Shown here: positions 12,101 to 23,164 of the stretch, piece by piece
Layout: each line of letters begins with the position of its first letter
Numbering within the stretch: position 1 is the first letter of the stretch
Notes under the pieces: generated by a model
The model's database searches: none
What the model was told of the DNA's origin: nothing
What the model saw: only the letters and a program-made list of their open reading frames with translations
Position numbers and translations under genes: made by a program
DNA from: Globodera rostochiensis
Lineage: Eukaryota; Nematoda; Chromadorea; Rhabditida; Heteroderidae
Direction of reading: 5' to 3'
DNA: 64,000 bases
Assembly (NCBI GenBank): GCA_018350325.1
Contig: JAEVLN010000042.1
Location: forward strand, 124,001-188,000

Positions 12101-14106
12101 TCGGCATCAGTCTCGAGTATCGGGAGGGGGGAGTTATGGCATCGGTCTCGAGTATCGGGAGGGGTGAGTCACGGAAGAGGGGGAGTTACGGCATCAGTCT
12201 CGAGTATCGGGAGGGGGGGGGGCAAGTTACGGCATCGGTCTCGAGTATCGGGAGGGGGGGGGGGCAAGTTACGGCATCGGTCTCGAGTATCGGGGGGGAG
12301 GGCAAGTTACGGCATCGATCTCGGGTATCGAGGGGGGGCAAGTTACGGCATCGGTCTCGAGTATCGGGGGGGAGGGCAAGTTACGGCATCGGTCTCGAGT
12401 ATCGGAGGGGGGCAAGTTACGGCACCGGTCTCGAGTATCGGGAGGGGGGGGGGGCAAGTTACGGCATCGGTCTCGAGTATCGGGGGGGAGGGCAAGTTAC
12501 GGCATCGATCTCGGGTATCGAGGGGGGGCAAGTTACGGCATCGGTCTCGAGTATCGGGGGGGAGGGCAAGTTACGGCATCGGTCTCGAGTATCGGAGGGG
12601 GGCAAGTTACGGCACCGGTCTCGAGTATCGGGAGGGGGGGGGGCAAGTTACGGCATCGGTCTCGAGTATCGGGAGGGGGGGGGGCAAGTTACGGCATCGG
12701 TCTCGAGTATCGGGAGGGGGGGGGGCAAGTTACGGCATCGGTCTCGAGTATCGGGGGGGGAGGGCAAGTTACGGCATCGATCTCGGGTATCGAGGGGGGG
12801 CAAGTTACGGCATCGGTCTCGAGTATCGGGGGGGAGGGCAAGTTACGGCATCGGTCTCGAGTATCGGAGGGGGGCAAGTTACGGCACCGGTCTCGAGTAC
12901 AACCTCGCAATGCGTCCACCGGTAGCGCAGTTCGCCCTCCTCCATAGCCCATCCGCCGCCAAGCGGACACAGTCCACCGCCGGAGGCGCTGTACAAGTTC
13001 GAAAACGATTCGTCCGGCGAATTTTGCACAGAAAATCCCTCCGGCAATTTGTCCCCGTCGAATTGCTCATAGCGTAATCGATCGCCCAGCGAAAAGGTGC
13101 CTTTGATCATTTTGGGAATTTGTTTTTAAGGGCTTATTTTTAACAAAAATGCCACACTTTTTTGTCCCACCAAATTTGAACGAAAATGCCAATCTTTTTT
13201 TGGCCTAATCACATTATTTACCCGGTTGGCATTGTTGACACTGTTGGGCGTGCATTTCGAGAAAGTGCCCGGCCGGACAAGTTACACCTGAAAAATTTGA
13301 GTTTTTTTTTTTGTTAAAACTGTCCAAAAAAATTTGAGTTGTGAGCGAGATTGACACTGACTATGAGATGCCCCCTTTTGGGACTAATGCCATTTTTAGG
13401 ACTTAAATGCCCCTTTTTGGGACTGAAATGTTCCTTTTTTTGGACGAATGCCATCTTTGGGACTAAAATGCTTCCTTTTTTGAGACGAATGCCAATTTCC
13501 TCCTTATACAATGCCGGTTTTTTTTCTAAATTTACAATCTTTTTTTTTTTGTTCGTTAGTCCCCACTTTTTTGACCGGGATTTGAACAACATTTTTTTGT
13601 TGTTAATGCCGACCCCCCGGGGGGGGGGGGTCCTTAAAATGCCGGCCCCCCTTAACCTCCAAAAACTTACTGCAATTCAGGCCATGTCGCGGCGGCGGCA
13701 CTGAATCGCACAAAAAGTTGTGGGAGCGCGGCACCGCATACAGCCACCGGTTGTCAAAAAAAGGAATTCAATTTTATTAATTTTTAATAATATTTTAAAT
13801 AATTGTAAAAAAGCCTTTTTATATTTTATTTTATTGTTTAATTGTAAAATTAAATTTAAAACATTTTTAAAACGGACTGTTTTGGTCACATGGCGTGTAC
13901 TGAAACGTCAAATCTGTTGGAGAGCAGTGCCGTACGTGGCCAGAATAATCGGCGGCTTTTGTCGCAGTGTTCGGAGTCAATGGCACTATTATAAAGGAAA
14001 GCAGCAGAAGTGCCAAAGACGACAACGGCACTTTTGGCTGAGACGACGGCACAACACGAAAATGGTCGGCACTAAAAGGGATGCAAAAAAAGCTTACTTT
14101 TGGCAT
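4541..14106 (-). CDS. ELAPOR/EIG121-type type I membrane receptor, ~22 exons
   Basis: Exons 5' to 3': about 13880-14106, 13671-~13748, 13222-13287, 12901-13100, 11696-11998, 11403-11631, 11145-11293, 10981-11095, 10347-10460, 10176-10280, 8947-9077, 8714-8805, 8447-8626, 8301-8400, 7980-8243, 7553-7726, 6849-6960, 6084-6247, 5901-6024, 5211-5403, 4795-4921, 4541-4726. Phases agree at almost every junction. The order matches the ELAPOR1/2 family end to end: hydrophobic signal (LALLLLSFIIVP), Cys-rich TNFR/ephrin-receptor-like repeats (CPAGTF, CEPCPQDSF), a motif AINVTNTG, the signature CPDGTCDGC (exon 5901-6024), one membrane helix (VAMLLILLLSIVIAAIY) and a cytoplasmic tail with RYMRL, an acidic run and VFFSVRKG. 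About 1,145 aa versus about 1,010 in vertebrates; the extra length includes a Gln run and Glu-rich loop. Family role: endosome-lysosome/autophagy-linked receptor. Odd: three GC-AG introns and no AG acceptor visible for exon 2. Confidence 0.88.
6300..6353. repeat. GGTAC-type microsatellite
   Basis: Imperfect 5-bp repeat (ACGGT/ATGGT) inside the intron before exon 6084-6247 of the ELAPOR-type gene. Confidence 0.8.
7010..7560. repeat. ~31-bp minisatellite in ELAPOR intron
   Basis: Units of the form TTTGGCCTACTGTATTTGTG plus CCACTCCAAAA, interspersed with CTTGGAGCTCCAAC variants, fill the intron between exons 7553-7726 and 6849-6960. The best splice donor (GTAAGT, minus strand, 7552) lies inside the first unit. 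Confidence 0.85.
7858..7942. repeat. 16-bp minisatellite in ELAPOR intron
   Basis: Five or so copies of GGTTGGCATTTTGTCC, alternating with GGTTGGGATTTGTCC, in the intron between 7980 and 7726. Confidence 0.85.
9300..10115. repeat. 57-bp minisatellite in ELAPOR intron
   Basis: About 14 copies built from GGTCCGCTAGCA, AAATCGGACAAA and GACGACAAAA. The period in the regular part is 57 bp (for example 9564, 9621, 9678). Because 57 is a multiple of three and the unit lacks stops, it makes long artefactual ORFs on both strands. It fills the intron between exons 10176-10280 and 8947-9077. Confidence 0.9.
10495..10961. mobile_element. hAT-like MITE carrying a G-rich minisatellite
   Basis: Left end TTGGGATTGGTCCCC and right end GGGGACCAACCCTA are inverted repeats, flanked by an exact 8-bp duplication ATTAAAAT (10487-10494 and 10962-10969). 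The interior is an array of roughly 48-bp units with GGTCGGGGTTGGCCATGTCG and TTCAAATTTTCGGGG. It fills an ELAPOR intron that uses a GC donor. Confidence 0.8.
12055..12900. repeat. ~40-bp minisatellite in ELAPOR intron
   Basis: About 20 units of GGCAAGTTACGGCATCGGTC followed by TCGAGTATCGGGAGGG, with blocks of variants repeated in order (a higher-order pattern near 190-270 bp). It occupies the intron between exons 12901-13100 and 11696-11998; its last unit supplies the minus-strand splice donor GTACTCGAG at 12900. Confidence 0.9.
13355..13510. repeat. Short minisatellite in ELAPOR intron
   Basis: Six to seven degenerate units around TTTTTGGGACTAAATGCC between exons 13671-13748 and 13222-13287. 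Confidence 0.75.
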
Positions 14107-14335
14107 TTTCTATGGCCATCACAAAGTTTGATGCAAAAAATGCTTTCTCATTTCAACCAAATTAAAAAATGCCATGGCACTCGGGTTGATGGATGCTTCC
14201 AAATTTACTCCTTCAATTTGGTGCCCGGGTACCCCACTATTATTCAAAATTATCTAATTAATCCAAATGGCGCAGTCAGTGAGTGAGTGACACTCAAAAA
14301 TTTCAAAAAATTTCAGATTTTGGCATAATGTGTAC

Positions 14336-14576
14336 CAGGGGTGGGCAAAATTTCGGATCCAAAATTTCGGAAATTTTGGGATTTTTAGCTTTTCGGGTTT
14401 AAAATCGTTTAGGATTTTTGGGGTTATCGTATTTCGGATTTTTTCGGATTTTTGGGTTTCGGAAATTTTGGGTTCCGGGTAAGTTTGGGGTTCGGGTTTC
14501 GGATTTTAAATCGTTTCGGATTTTTGGGATTTTGGAAATTTCGGATTTTATTTTCCGATTTTGCCCATCCCTGCTG
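14336..14576. mobile_element. hAT-like MITE
   Basis: Ends CAGGGGTGGGCAAAATTTCGG and CCGATTTTGCCCATCCCTGCTG are inverted repeats (one 3-bp indel). Flanks carry an exact 8-bp duplication ATGTGTAC at 14328-14335 and 14577-14584. The interior is a run of TTTCGGATTTTTGGG variants. Confidence 0.85.
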
Positions 14577-14846
14577 ATGTGTACACACTCCTCACATTAT
14601 CGCGATTCCCATGTTCCTCCTCCTTGCAGCAACTGCATCACTTTTGTGTCGCTGTCCGTGTTTTTGTAGCAGTATTTTGTGTGTGCGTTTGTGGGGCTTC
14701 GGACAGAATTGGATTATGTCGTGCCGCGGGGGGTTAAAGGCGGGCACGGCGCTAAATTTAATCCAAAAAATTGCTGAAGGCAACGCAAAGAAAGACAGAA
14801 ACTCCGGTTCAATGCGGCACACACCAAATAATTACGGAATGGAAGC

Positions 14847-14877
<31 letters not shown>

Positions 14878-15056
14878 ACTGCCGGCGCAAAAGGGAGACA
14901 AAACGAAATTTGGCCGGCCGGCCGGCCAGAACGGCACACGGAGAGAGCGCCCGAAACGGCACCGAATATTTGTGGCGGGGGGGGGCGGCACAACGACAGA
15001 CAGAGAGGGGAAAAGAAAATAGTGCAGGAAGGACAGACAAACAGACAGACAAATGG

Positions 15057-15470
15057 TGGCACAGTCAGAGAACACAAATGCCTTCGGGGGCTTTGTTTGA
15101 TTTTGTTTCTCTCGTTTCGCGCACTTTGCCTCTATGGCACAGTCAGAGAACACAAAAATGCCTCGGGGCTTTTGTAATTTTTTGTTTCTCTCGATTCGCG
15201 CATTTTGGCACAGTCAGAGAACACAAATGCCCTCGGGGACTTTGTGTGAGTTTTGTTTCTCTACGGTTTGCGCAATTTTTTTTTTTGTCTTTTTTTCTGC
15301 TTATATGGCACAGTTAGAGAACACAAATGCCCTCGGGGGCTTTGTTTGATTTTGTTTCTCTTGTTTCGCGTACTTTGTCTCTATGGCACAGTCAGAGAAC
15401 ACAAAAATGCCTCGGGGCTTTTGTGATTTTTGTTTCTCTAACTGCGCTCAATTTTTTTTTTGTCTTTTTC
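15057..15470. repeat. ~80-100 bp tandem repeat
   Basis: Five copies begin GGCACAGT(C/T)AGAGAACACAAA, followed by TGCC(T/C)TCGGGG, GATTTTGTTTCTCT and a CG-rich tail, at about 15057, 15137, 15207, 15307 and 15385. Confidence 0.85.
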
Positions 15471-15758
15471 TCTGCCTCTGCGCATGCAATTTTTTGGCAT
15501 TGTGTCGCTTCTCTACTCCTTTTGCGCCCTCGGCAATTGTATGCCGGCGGCGGCTTCCATAATAATAAACACACTTTTTTCACATTTGTGACAGCTAATG
15601 AATAATGAATGTGCAAAGCTTACGACGGCACACCGCCAGCACAAATTATGGGACGCTTAAATTGCGGCGCCTATTTGCCTGAAGCAATGCGCGAGACATA
15701 ATGCCAACATAAATGATGATGAATGAGTTACCGGATGGGTGGGTGCCTTCGTATTTAT

Positions 15759-16247
15759 TAGGGATGTTCGAGACTTGAAATTTACCGAGATTCGAGACCG
15801 AAAGGAGATCGAGATCCGAGACTTGAAATTTAGCGAGAATCGAGACCGAGAGGAGATCGAGACCCGAGACTTGAAATTTACCGAGAATCGAGACCGAGAG
15901 GAGATCGAGACTTGAAATTTACCGAGAATCGAGACCGAGAATCGAGACCGAGAGGAGATCGAGACTCGAGACTTGAAATTTACCGAGATTCGAGACCGAA
16001 AGGAGATCGAGATCCGAGACTTGAAATTTAGCGAGAATCGAGACCGAGAGGAGATCGAGACCCGAGACTTGAAATTTACCGAGAATCGAGACCGAGGGGA
16101 GATCGAGACTTGAAATTTACCGAGAATCGAGACCGAGAGGAGATCGAAACCCGAGACTTGAAATTTACTGAGAATCGAGACCGAGAAGAGATCGAGAGCC
16201 AAAAAAACCCGATCTTTGAGACTCGAGAACCGAGACTCTCGAACATC
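15759..16247. mobile_element. Foldback element with internal tandem array
   Basis: Terminal inverted repeats TAGGGATGTTCGAGA and TCTCGAACATCCCA bound an array of about 12 units of GAGACTTGAAATTTACCGAG and ATCGAGACCGAGAGGAG. No clean target duplication seen. Same GAGACCGAG word family as the MITEs at 24586 and 63867. Confidence 0.75.
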
Positions 16248-16648
16248 CCAAGTTGGAAGATCTTTTGCCTATGCCCAAGGCGTTTAAACCGTTCACGTCC
16301 AATGCATTCGGTTGGAATCGGCTTGAGCGATCGCTCAACTTTTTGATTTTATAAACATTTATTATATATAATTTTAAACTTTGTCAATTTTTTGCTCTTC
16401 CGGGATGGAAGAAATCCCAATTTTCCGTCAACGCTGTCGATTGGGTAACGAATAATTCAACAATTGGTACATAATCAAGCAATTGCGGCAAAGTCTTCGA
16501 GACTCTCGAACATAAGCTTCTAATACTCAAAAGCCTAAAATTCAATTTTAATGCCAAAATGTGCTAATATAAAACTAAAAAACATTTTTTTTGGTAAAAT
16601 CGGTCTAAAATTTGCACAATTTACAAATATATACGTATTTACGTATCA

Positions 16649-19600
16649 TCAAATTTCACTCGCCACAATTATCATCGCATTTTGTGCTTTTTCTTCCTCT
16701 CCGTTTGCCAATGCCAATTTGGATTTGGCCCCCGCGGCATGAATTTGCGTGAAGGGCGCTGGCTGATCGGTGGCAACCATGGCGAACAGAACATTGGCCT
16801 TAGAGAAATTTTTTGGGAAATTTTTTTGCTTTGTTTAAAAAAATAGAAATTCTCGGATTTTTTTTAGGGTGCCGGTATCGCGCGGGCTCGGGTACTGTGT
16901 TGGCGCCTTAAGAATGGCCGCGCGGACGGGATGAGTCCTGGACAAATTCCCCCCCCCCCCCCCGGCGCCCAATTCCAATTAGCTTTACGGCGCCCATGGA
17001 TTAGTTTTACAGTGCCAATCGATTAGTTTTACGGCGCCCATTGATTAGGTTTACGACGCCAATCGATTAGTTTACGGCGCCCATTGATTAGGTTTACGAC
17101 GCCAATCGATTAGTTTTACGGCGCCCATTGATTAGGTTTACGACGCCAATCGATTAGTTTTACAGTGCCAATCGATTAGTTTTACGGCGCCCATTGATTA
17201 GGTTTACGACGCCAATCGATTAGTTTTACGGCGCCCATTGATTAGGTTTACGACGCCAATCGATTAGTTTTCCGATGCAATCGATTAGTTTTACGGCGCC
17301 CATTGATTAGGTTTACGACGCTAATCGATTAGTTTTCCGATGCAATCGATTAGTTTTACGGAGCCCATTGAATAGGTTTACGACGCCAATCGATTAGTTT
17401 ACGACGCCCAATTTTCCGATTAGTTTTACGGCGCCTCCGGCGCCCAATTTTTCCTATTCTCGAACAGCGCCGCCCTAAATCTGCTAACCAGGATAAGCAT
17501 GGCGGCCAACAGCATGAACACATTGCGCCACTGGTCACGGTCCGTCTCGTCGTCCACGAACAGCCACATCAATGCGGGGCCCACAAACAGTGTCAAACTC
17601 TTCACAAACTGAATGTTGGCAACCACAAAGTGCGAGTACTGCCTGAACATGACGAAAAACTTACAGAAAATTTTCAAAAATTTTTTTTGGCAAATTGCCT
17701 TGAGCACAAAGTGCCACATTTGTAGAAGCCCCCTCCGGCGGTGGAGAGCAACATCAGAATTGCGGTGAAGGTCAGCACTGTCCACAACGGCCGATCCACG
17801 GGGATGAAGCCGATTGCCAGGTAGGCAATGGCCGGCACTCCGACCGCGATGGTGTTGAACAAAATCAGTTTGGCACGTTCAGGAAGGCATCTGAAATGCC
17901 ACAAAAACTGTATATCAAACAATGTGGGGTACAGTATGTTCACTTGAATTTGTCGCTACAGTAACCGAACAGAAACTTCAACGGAATGTGCGAGAGGGAG
18001 GGAAGCGCGCCCAGGAAGCCGGTCTTCTCGATACCGTAGTGCAACACTTCAAAATACAACATACCGTATACATACAACAATGTTGTTTTACTGTAACCGC
18101 TAGCTAACTACCGTAGTTGAGGTAGGTCGGAATGTACATGAGCAGAAACACGCCCGAGAACAGGTCGGCAAACGCGTTCAGCCACACCACCCAAATCAGA
18201 CGACTGCGAAGAATTTCCTTTTAAATTTTAGGGATTTTAAATTCGCGTTTAAAAAAAATCAATAAAAAATCGATAATTTAAATTTAAATTAATGGTCTTG
18301 GAGGAAGACGGCACTTTGTACGGCACAAATTTGTCCATTTCGATGTGTGCGCGACTTTTGTCCCGATGGATTTTCTCCAATTCACTGTCCGACACAAATC
18401 GATTGGTGCGCGGGTGGTCGTTGTAGAAGCACAGCCAGAGCAGGAACAGCAAAGTGCACGCAAACGCATGCACATAGTAAACCATGGGCCAGCCGAAACG
18501 CGACTCACAAATCTGATTGGGAAATGTTGAATTCAAAGCGCCAAATCTGATCCGCGGTAAGTTCAAAGGCTAAATCTGATCGGCGGTAAATTCAAAGCTA
18601 AATCTGATCGGCGGTAAGTTCAAAGGCTAAATCTGATCGGCGGTAAGTTCAAAGCTAAATCTTATCGGCGGTAATTCAAAGCTAAATCTGATCAGGAGTA
18701 AATTCAGAGCCAAATCTGATCAGGTAAATTCAAAACCAAATCTGATCAGGGTAAATTCAGAGCAGATCGATCTATCATCGGTTAGTAACTAGAGTAGAAT
18801 TTGAATTGGATCCCTTTTGGCGTTTTGTTTGCTGTCCATGGTCAACCCTACCATTCCGGACACCGGATTCGTGATGGTGGTGGACAGTGGTGAATAGCAG
18901 GTCAACACGGAGATGAACAATGCGTTCTGCTTCAAGCTGGCCCACCGGGAACAGATCATGCCCATGGCAGCAAAGTCAGCCGAATAGGAGATGCCCTTAG
19001 GCGCAACATTTACAGGGTGTTCAAAGCGTATTTGAACCCTCCAAAATTACTTGCACAAAACGAAGTGCCAAAAACAGATGGAAGCTTATCGATGCGGCGG
19101 TCGGGATCAGCGCGGTGGCGACGGCAGATGCCAACCCGGCGCCGAACAGCACAAACCGAGCGCCAAAATGGGTGTACAGCCAGGAGAAGGGGAACGTGCC
19201 GAGCATGGAGCCCACCGCAACGGCCCACCTTCACAAAAAAAAAAACAATCTAAGAATTCGGGAAATTAAGACAACCCCCCAATTTCCAAAAAAAAAAATT
19301 GTAGACCCAATCCGTGTTCCCGAAAAAATGCACATAAAAATGGCCAAAAATTGCCAAAATATGCTTTGAATGCCCAATATAGAGGTATGCATATAAATCG
19401 ATTTTAGAAAAGATCAATTTCCTAAGAATTTTGACTTCACTGGCAAATAATTTTTAAAATAAAATAACTTAAAAGTAGGGTTCCTCCCCGACCCCTCGGG
19501 GGCGGGAAAAGTCGGGGGTCGGGGTTTTTCCCAACAGAAACCCCAAAAAATTCAAAAAATTTGGGGGTCGGGGACGGAAACCCCGACTAAAAAAAGTCGA

Positions 19601-20328
19601 GGTTCGGGGACGGGGAGGAACCCTAATTTTAAATTAATAAATAATTCTTAACAGAAAAATGTCAATGTGAACGAAAAGAATTTAGTTTTTGAAATGCAAT
19701 CAAATTCACTGTACTGTACATCAGCTGATTTTTCTGCTGTGGGCTGTAGATGATGCGTTGAGGGCTGTGCATGAAGGACGGCTGAAAATTTGACAAAAAT
19801 TTTTTTGAAAATTTCAAAAAAATTTATAATGCAATTTTTTGCAGGCCTCCAAATGCCGTCCGTCAGCTGCTGCAGCAGCAGCTGTGCCATTTGTTGTTGG
19901 TGATGAACCCATGCAGATGAGCGTGAAGTTCAGCGCCAACATGTTGGACGAGATGGATGTCAAACAGAGCCAACTCAGAAACAAAATGAAATACCTAAAA
20001 AGAAATAATGCCAAAATAATATTAATATTAATAATAAAATAATGTTACATAAATTAATAAACGAAAAATTAATTAAAATAAATATAAAATTTTAAAATTA
20101 AAAAATAAATTTGTGACCAAATATTTATCGAGTTTTTTAATGTAAATTTTGCGCATTTTTTTTTGTTGTAAAAACTGAAAATGCTTTTGAGTTTAAAAAT
20201 TCAGCAAAATTTGACCTGAACCTTCCGCAGAATACGCTGCTTTTGCGCTGTCTGCTGACCTCCTCCGCATCGACGCAATTGTTGTGCAACAGTTCGTCCT
20301 GAAACGTCTCCCCGTCGTCGTCTACCAT
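16649..20328 (-). CDS. SLC17-type (sialin/VGLUT-like) MFS transporter, 11 exons, complete
   Basis: Exons: 20222-20328, 19847-19994, 19720-19781, 19051-19228, 18852-18995, 18315-18512, 18112-18217, 17944-18046, 17699-17890, 17489-17642, 16649-16798; 1,542 nt, 513 aa, all phases agree. Family motifs occur in order: RYFILFLSWLCLTSISSNM (helix 1), YSPQQKNQLM, WAVAVGSMLGTFPFSW, SYSADFAAMG, KQNALFISVLTCYSPLSTTI, ESRFGWPMVYYVHA, VPYKEILRSRLIWVVW, LLMYIPTYLNYVLHYG, FLGALPSLSHIPLKF, STAGGGFYKCGT, QYSHFVVANIQF, VATDQPAPFTQI. About 12 membrane segments with cytosolic ends. Substrate (phosphate, organic anion, glutamate) cannot be told from sequence. An AG acceptor sits 2 nt before the ATG (TTTTTAGGAATGG, minus strand), so the start is probably trans-spliced. 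Two introns use GC donors (19846 and 17698), each supported by phase. Introns at 17488-16799 and 18851-18513 hold minisatellites. Confidence 0.92.
16965..17440. repeat. ~43-bp minisatellite in SLC17 last intron
   Basis: Alternating units CGATTAGTTTTACGGCGCCC and ATTGATTAGGTTTACGACGC, about 11 pairs, filling the final intron of the transporter gene. Confidence 0.9.
18545..18775. repeat. ~29-bp minisatellite in SLC17 intron
   Basis: About eight units of AAATCTGATCGGCGGTAAGT plus TCAAAGGCT, degenerating leftwards, in the intron between exons 18852-18995 and 18315-18512. Confidence 0.9.
19476..19625. mobile_element. TIR element in SLC17 intron
   Basis: Ends TAGGGTTCCTCCCCG and CGGGGAGGAACCCTA are perfect inverted repeats; the core repeats GGGGTCGGGG/CCCCGACC words. 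I see no 8-bp flanking duplication, so either it has decayed or the boundaries have shifted. Confidence 0.65.
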
Positions 20329-21561
20329 TCCTAAAAATTTTATAAATTTTTTAACAATAAATATTATAAAATAATTTATATATTATATGAACAAATATAA
20401 ATGAATCATATAAAATTTGGAATATTTTTAAAATTCGCGAGGATTTCCGGATTGGGATTTTTTACATAAAATGAACAAAATGATAAGAAAAAAGGACGGC
20501 GATGAAAATGTTTTTGGATGAATGGCGAAAATTAACGGAGGCTTTAAAAAGGCGGGGGGGGGGGGGTGGGCGTAAAAAGTGTGACGTCTCAGCACAAAAT
20601 TCTTTCTTATCGCCGCCATAAAGAATAATTTTGAAAAAATAAACATTTTTTCGCATTTTGGGGCCCCACAACCCTTTCGGCCTCTGAGTGCAAAATGGCA
20701 CAAAAATGCCGTAAAATGCCGAGAAGAATTCAAAAAAAAAAAATTTTGGTGTCTGTTCGGAGATGGGAAAATTGGCGTTTTTCGGCGCTTTTATTGTGGA
20801 CAAATAATTGCTTTAGGGTAACAAAAATTTGACTTTTCAAATTGCTTTAGTGCAAATTGCAACAACAACAACAACAAAAAAGCAGCAAACAATTGCCAAC
20901 GGAATGCACAAAATAATTTTCCTTTATTTTAATAATAGTTTATTTAATATTTTTGTTGAGTTAAATTTGAGCGTAATTTTTTTTTTTGATGAGACGAAAA
21001 ACGATTTTTAAGAGGGCGGGCGCTAACTGCTGAACATTTATCACACAAAAGTGGGGCCGAATCTGTCGGGCAAATTGGGGGACTTTTATCAGCCAGCCCC
21101 GCCAATCGACGGTTAAAATGAATTCCGTTAAAAAAAAAGGTAAACAAATCATAGGGTAATATTCATAAAGTACCTAAGTGTAAGTGTAAGCGAAATTTTG
21201 GGGGGCTAATTTTCGGTTTTAAATTAAATTCTGATATTTTTTAAATTTGAATTTTTAACTTTTAAAGACCAGGGCAAACTTAAATTGAACCTACAAAAAA
21301 GCTAAATATACCATAATTTCAACGCTGCGGTGTTCATTCCCGATTCCGAATTCAGCGAAATCGAATTAGTGAAAAGGATGAATGAGAAAATGAAATGTAA
21401 ATTTTTTTTTTGTTATTTGAAAACTTTTCTGTTATTTGAAAACTTTTCCTTTTTATTTATAATTTAAATATTTTAAATGTGAATTCTGCAATATTTTATT
21501 TAAATATTAAAATTAAATTAAGTCTCTCAAATGTATGGGACCTACTGTAGAATACTATAAC
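20329..21561. other. Intergenic, AT-rich
   Basis: Presumed promoter side of the SLC17-type gene. Contains a G run near 20555-20570 and poly-T tracts. No other feature recognised. Confidence 0.4.
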
Positions 21562-22900
21562 TAGAGATCGGACGGTACGGGAAAGTACCGACGCTTTTTC
21601 GGTACTTTTCGGTACTCAGGCATCGGTACTTTACCGAATAGTACCGACCGAACCTTTTCGGAAAGTACCGATGGTTTTCGGTACCGGTACTTTTTCGGTA
21701 ATTTACCGAAAAGTACCGACCGAAAAAATCTCAGTACCGAAGGTACCGACCGAACAAAATTTGAGTACCGAAAAAAGTACCGAATGGAAAAATTGGTAAT
21801 ATATTTGAATTTTTCAACCGTTATTGAGAGTGTTACGTGGCTCAGTGGTTAAAATGTTAACCAAAAGACCTTATTGTCTGAGGTTCGACTCCTAGAAATA
21901 AAAACAATATTTTTAATGTATTTAAGATTTTTAAATTGTAAGTAATTTAGGAATTTCTCAGTTTTTTTTGAAGAAAGTTAACTAGCAAATTAATTTTCAA
22001 AAATTTTAACCGATTCAAAACCTCTAAGATTTACATAAAGAATTACTTTTTTTTCAACATTTTAGTTATCGAAATTGGACAAGTTTTCTTAATAAAATCG
22101 TAAGAATTTTCATTTTGTTCTCTCGGCGGCGCCTATCGGCACCGCCGACTCCCACCTCCCCGCCCCCAGCAGAAGTTTTCAAAATTGAATTTTTGAACAT
22201 TCCTTGACAAATACATTCGGAAAAAAGTTTATGCGCCAATATAAAATTATTAAATTTTTGTATTTATCTCAAAAACGGCTAATGCTAGCAAAAAGATTTA
22301 TTTTATGAAAATGAAGTAATATCTATAATCGATAAAAGTTCATAGCCTTTTATTGATTGGTAACCTCCTTTTCACATTATCTACCCAAAAGCATGCATAC
22401 CCAGTGTTATGCGCGGAAAAAAGTTTATGCGTTTTTTGAAAACCTTAAAAATATTCTCACATAAGGGGTGAATAACCCACTAAATTCTCTACGGAATCGC
22501 CCTTTGACTCTAGCTCTCCGACTTTCGCCGAAGAGTTAGGCTTGGGATGAAAAATTTTTGTCGGTCTCGGGGCCTAAGCCTTCTTGCCACAGAGCAGGAA
22601 CAGGTCGAAATGCTGATTTTTTGAACCGCAATCTCCCAATACTCAATTATTAATATAAGAAAGCCAAGATTTCCAAAATAAACGCTTTTTTGTTGAAAAG
22701 TTAATTATAAAAAATTTTGGTACCGAAAACCGAAAAAGTACCGACAATTTTTTTCGGTACTTTTCGGTACCGGTACTTTTTCGGTACTTTACCGAAAAGT
22801 ACCGACCGAACCTTTTTGGACTTTTTCGGTACTTTTCGGTACCGGTACTTTTTCGGTACTTTACCGAAAAGTACCGACCGACCCTTCTGGCCGGTCTCTA
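21562..22900. mobile_element. Large hAT-like non-autonomous element
   Basis: Ends TAGAGATCGGACGG and the complement of CCGGTCTCTA are inverted repeats, flanked by exact 8-bp duplications ACTATAAC (21554-21561, 22901-22908). Subterminal regions are packed with self-complementary GGTACTTTTCGGTACC words. The interior has a tRNA-like segment (21833-21895) and a GC palindrome (22125-22146). No transposase ORF. Confidence 0.85.
21833..21895 (+). other. tRNA-like sequence (Pol III A/B box) inside element
   Basis: TGGCTCAGTGGTTA matches an A box and GGTTCGACTCC a B box, about 45 bp apart. A 4-bp stem (AGAC/GTCT) sits where an anticodon arm would be, but the T stem is degenerate and no acceptor stem pairs, so this is a tRNA relic or SINE head rather than a working tRNA gene. 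Confidence 0.5.
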
Positions 22901-23164
22901 ACTATAACATCAAAAAAATGTAACGAAAAAATGTTCTCACCGGCGGAAGGGGGGGGGGGTCTTCAAAGGAAATTGGACGATATGAAAAAAATAATATTAA
23001 TATAAATGAAATTAAAAATGAAAAACATTTTCAAAATGTTTACGTATAATTAAATGTGATTCAGCAATCTTTTAGGACCCCAAGATCAGCAAAAATCACA
23101 TTGAGCTAGGGTTGAAGGCGATCGGGCATTTCTCTTAACAAAAAAACGCCGTTGACGGACACGT

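Larger units (their letters stand above)
14107..16648. other. Intergenic, repeat-rich
   Basis: Contains a MITE (14336-14576), a tandem block (15057-15470) and a foldback array (15759-16247). GC-rich open frames around 14730-15050 (for example an Ala-Gly run from GGCGCGGGCG repeats at about 14848-14877) have no splice context or recognisable domain, so I do not call a gene. Confidence 0.5.

Noticed and set aside
12061..13077. 338-codon plus-strand ORF rich in Arg, Gly and Ser
   Set aside because: Translation of the ~40-bp intronic minisatellite; its end overlaps the antisense of a conserved ELAPOR exon.
14731..15177. Ala/Gly-rich ORF starting MSCRGGLK
   Set aside because: Both strands are open here because of a GGCGCG simple repeat; no splice sites or recognisable domain, and it runs into tandem repeats.
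21833..21895. Functional tRNA gene
   Set aside because: A and B boxes are present but the T stem is broken and no acceptor stem pairs; it lies inside a transposable element.
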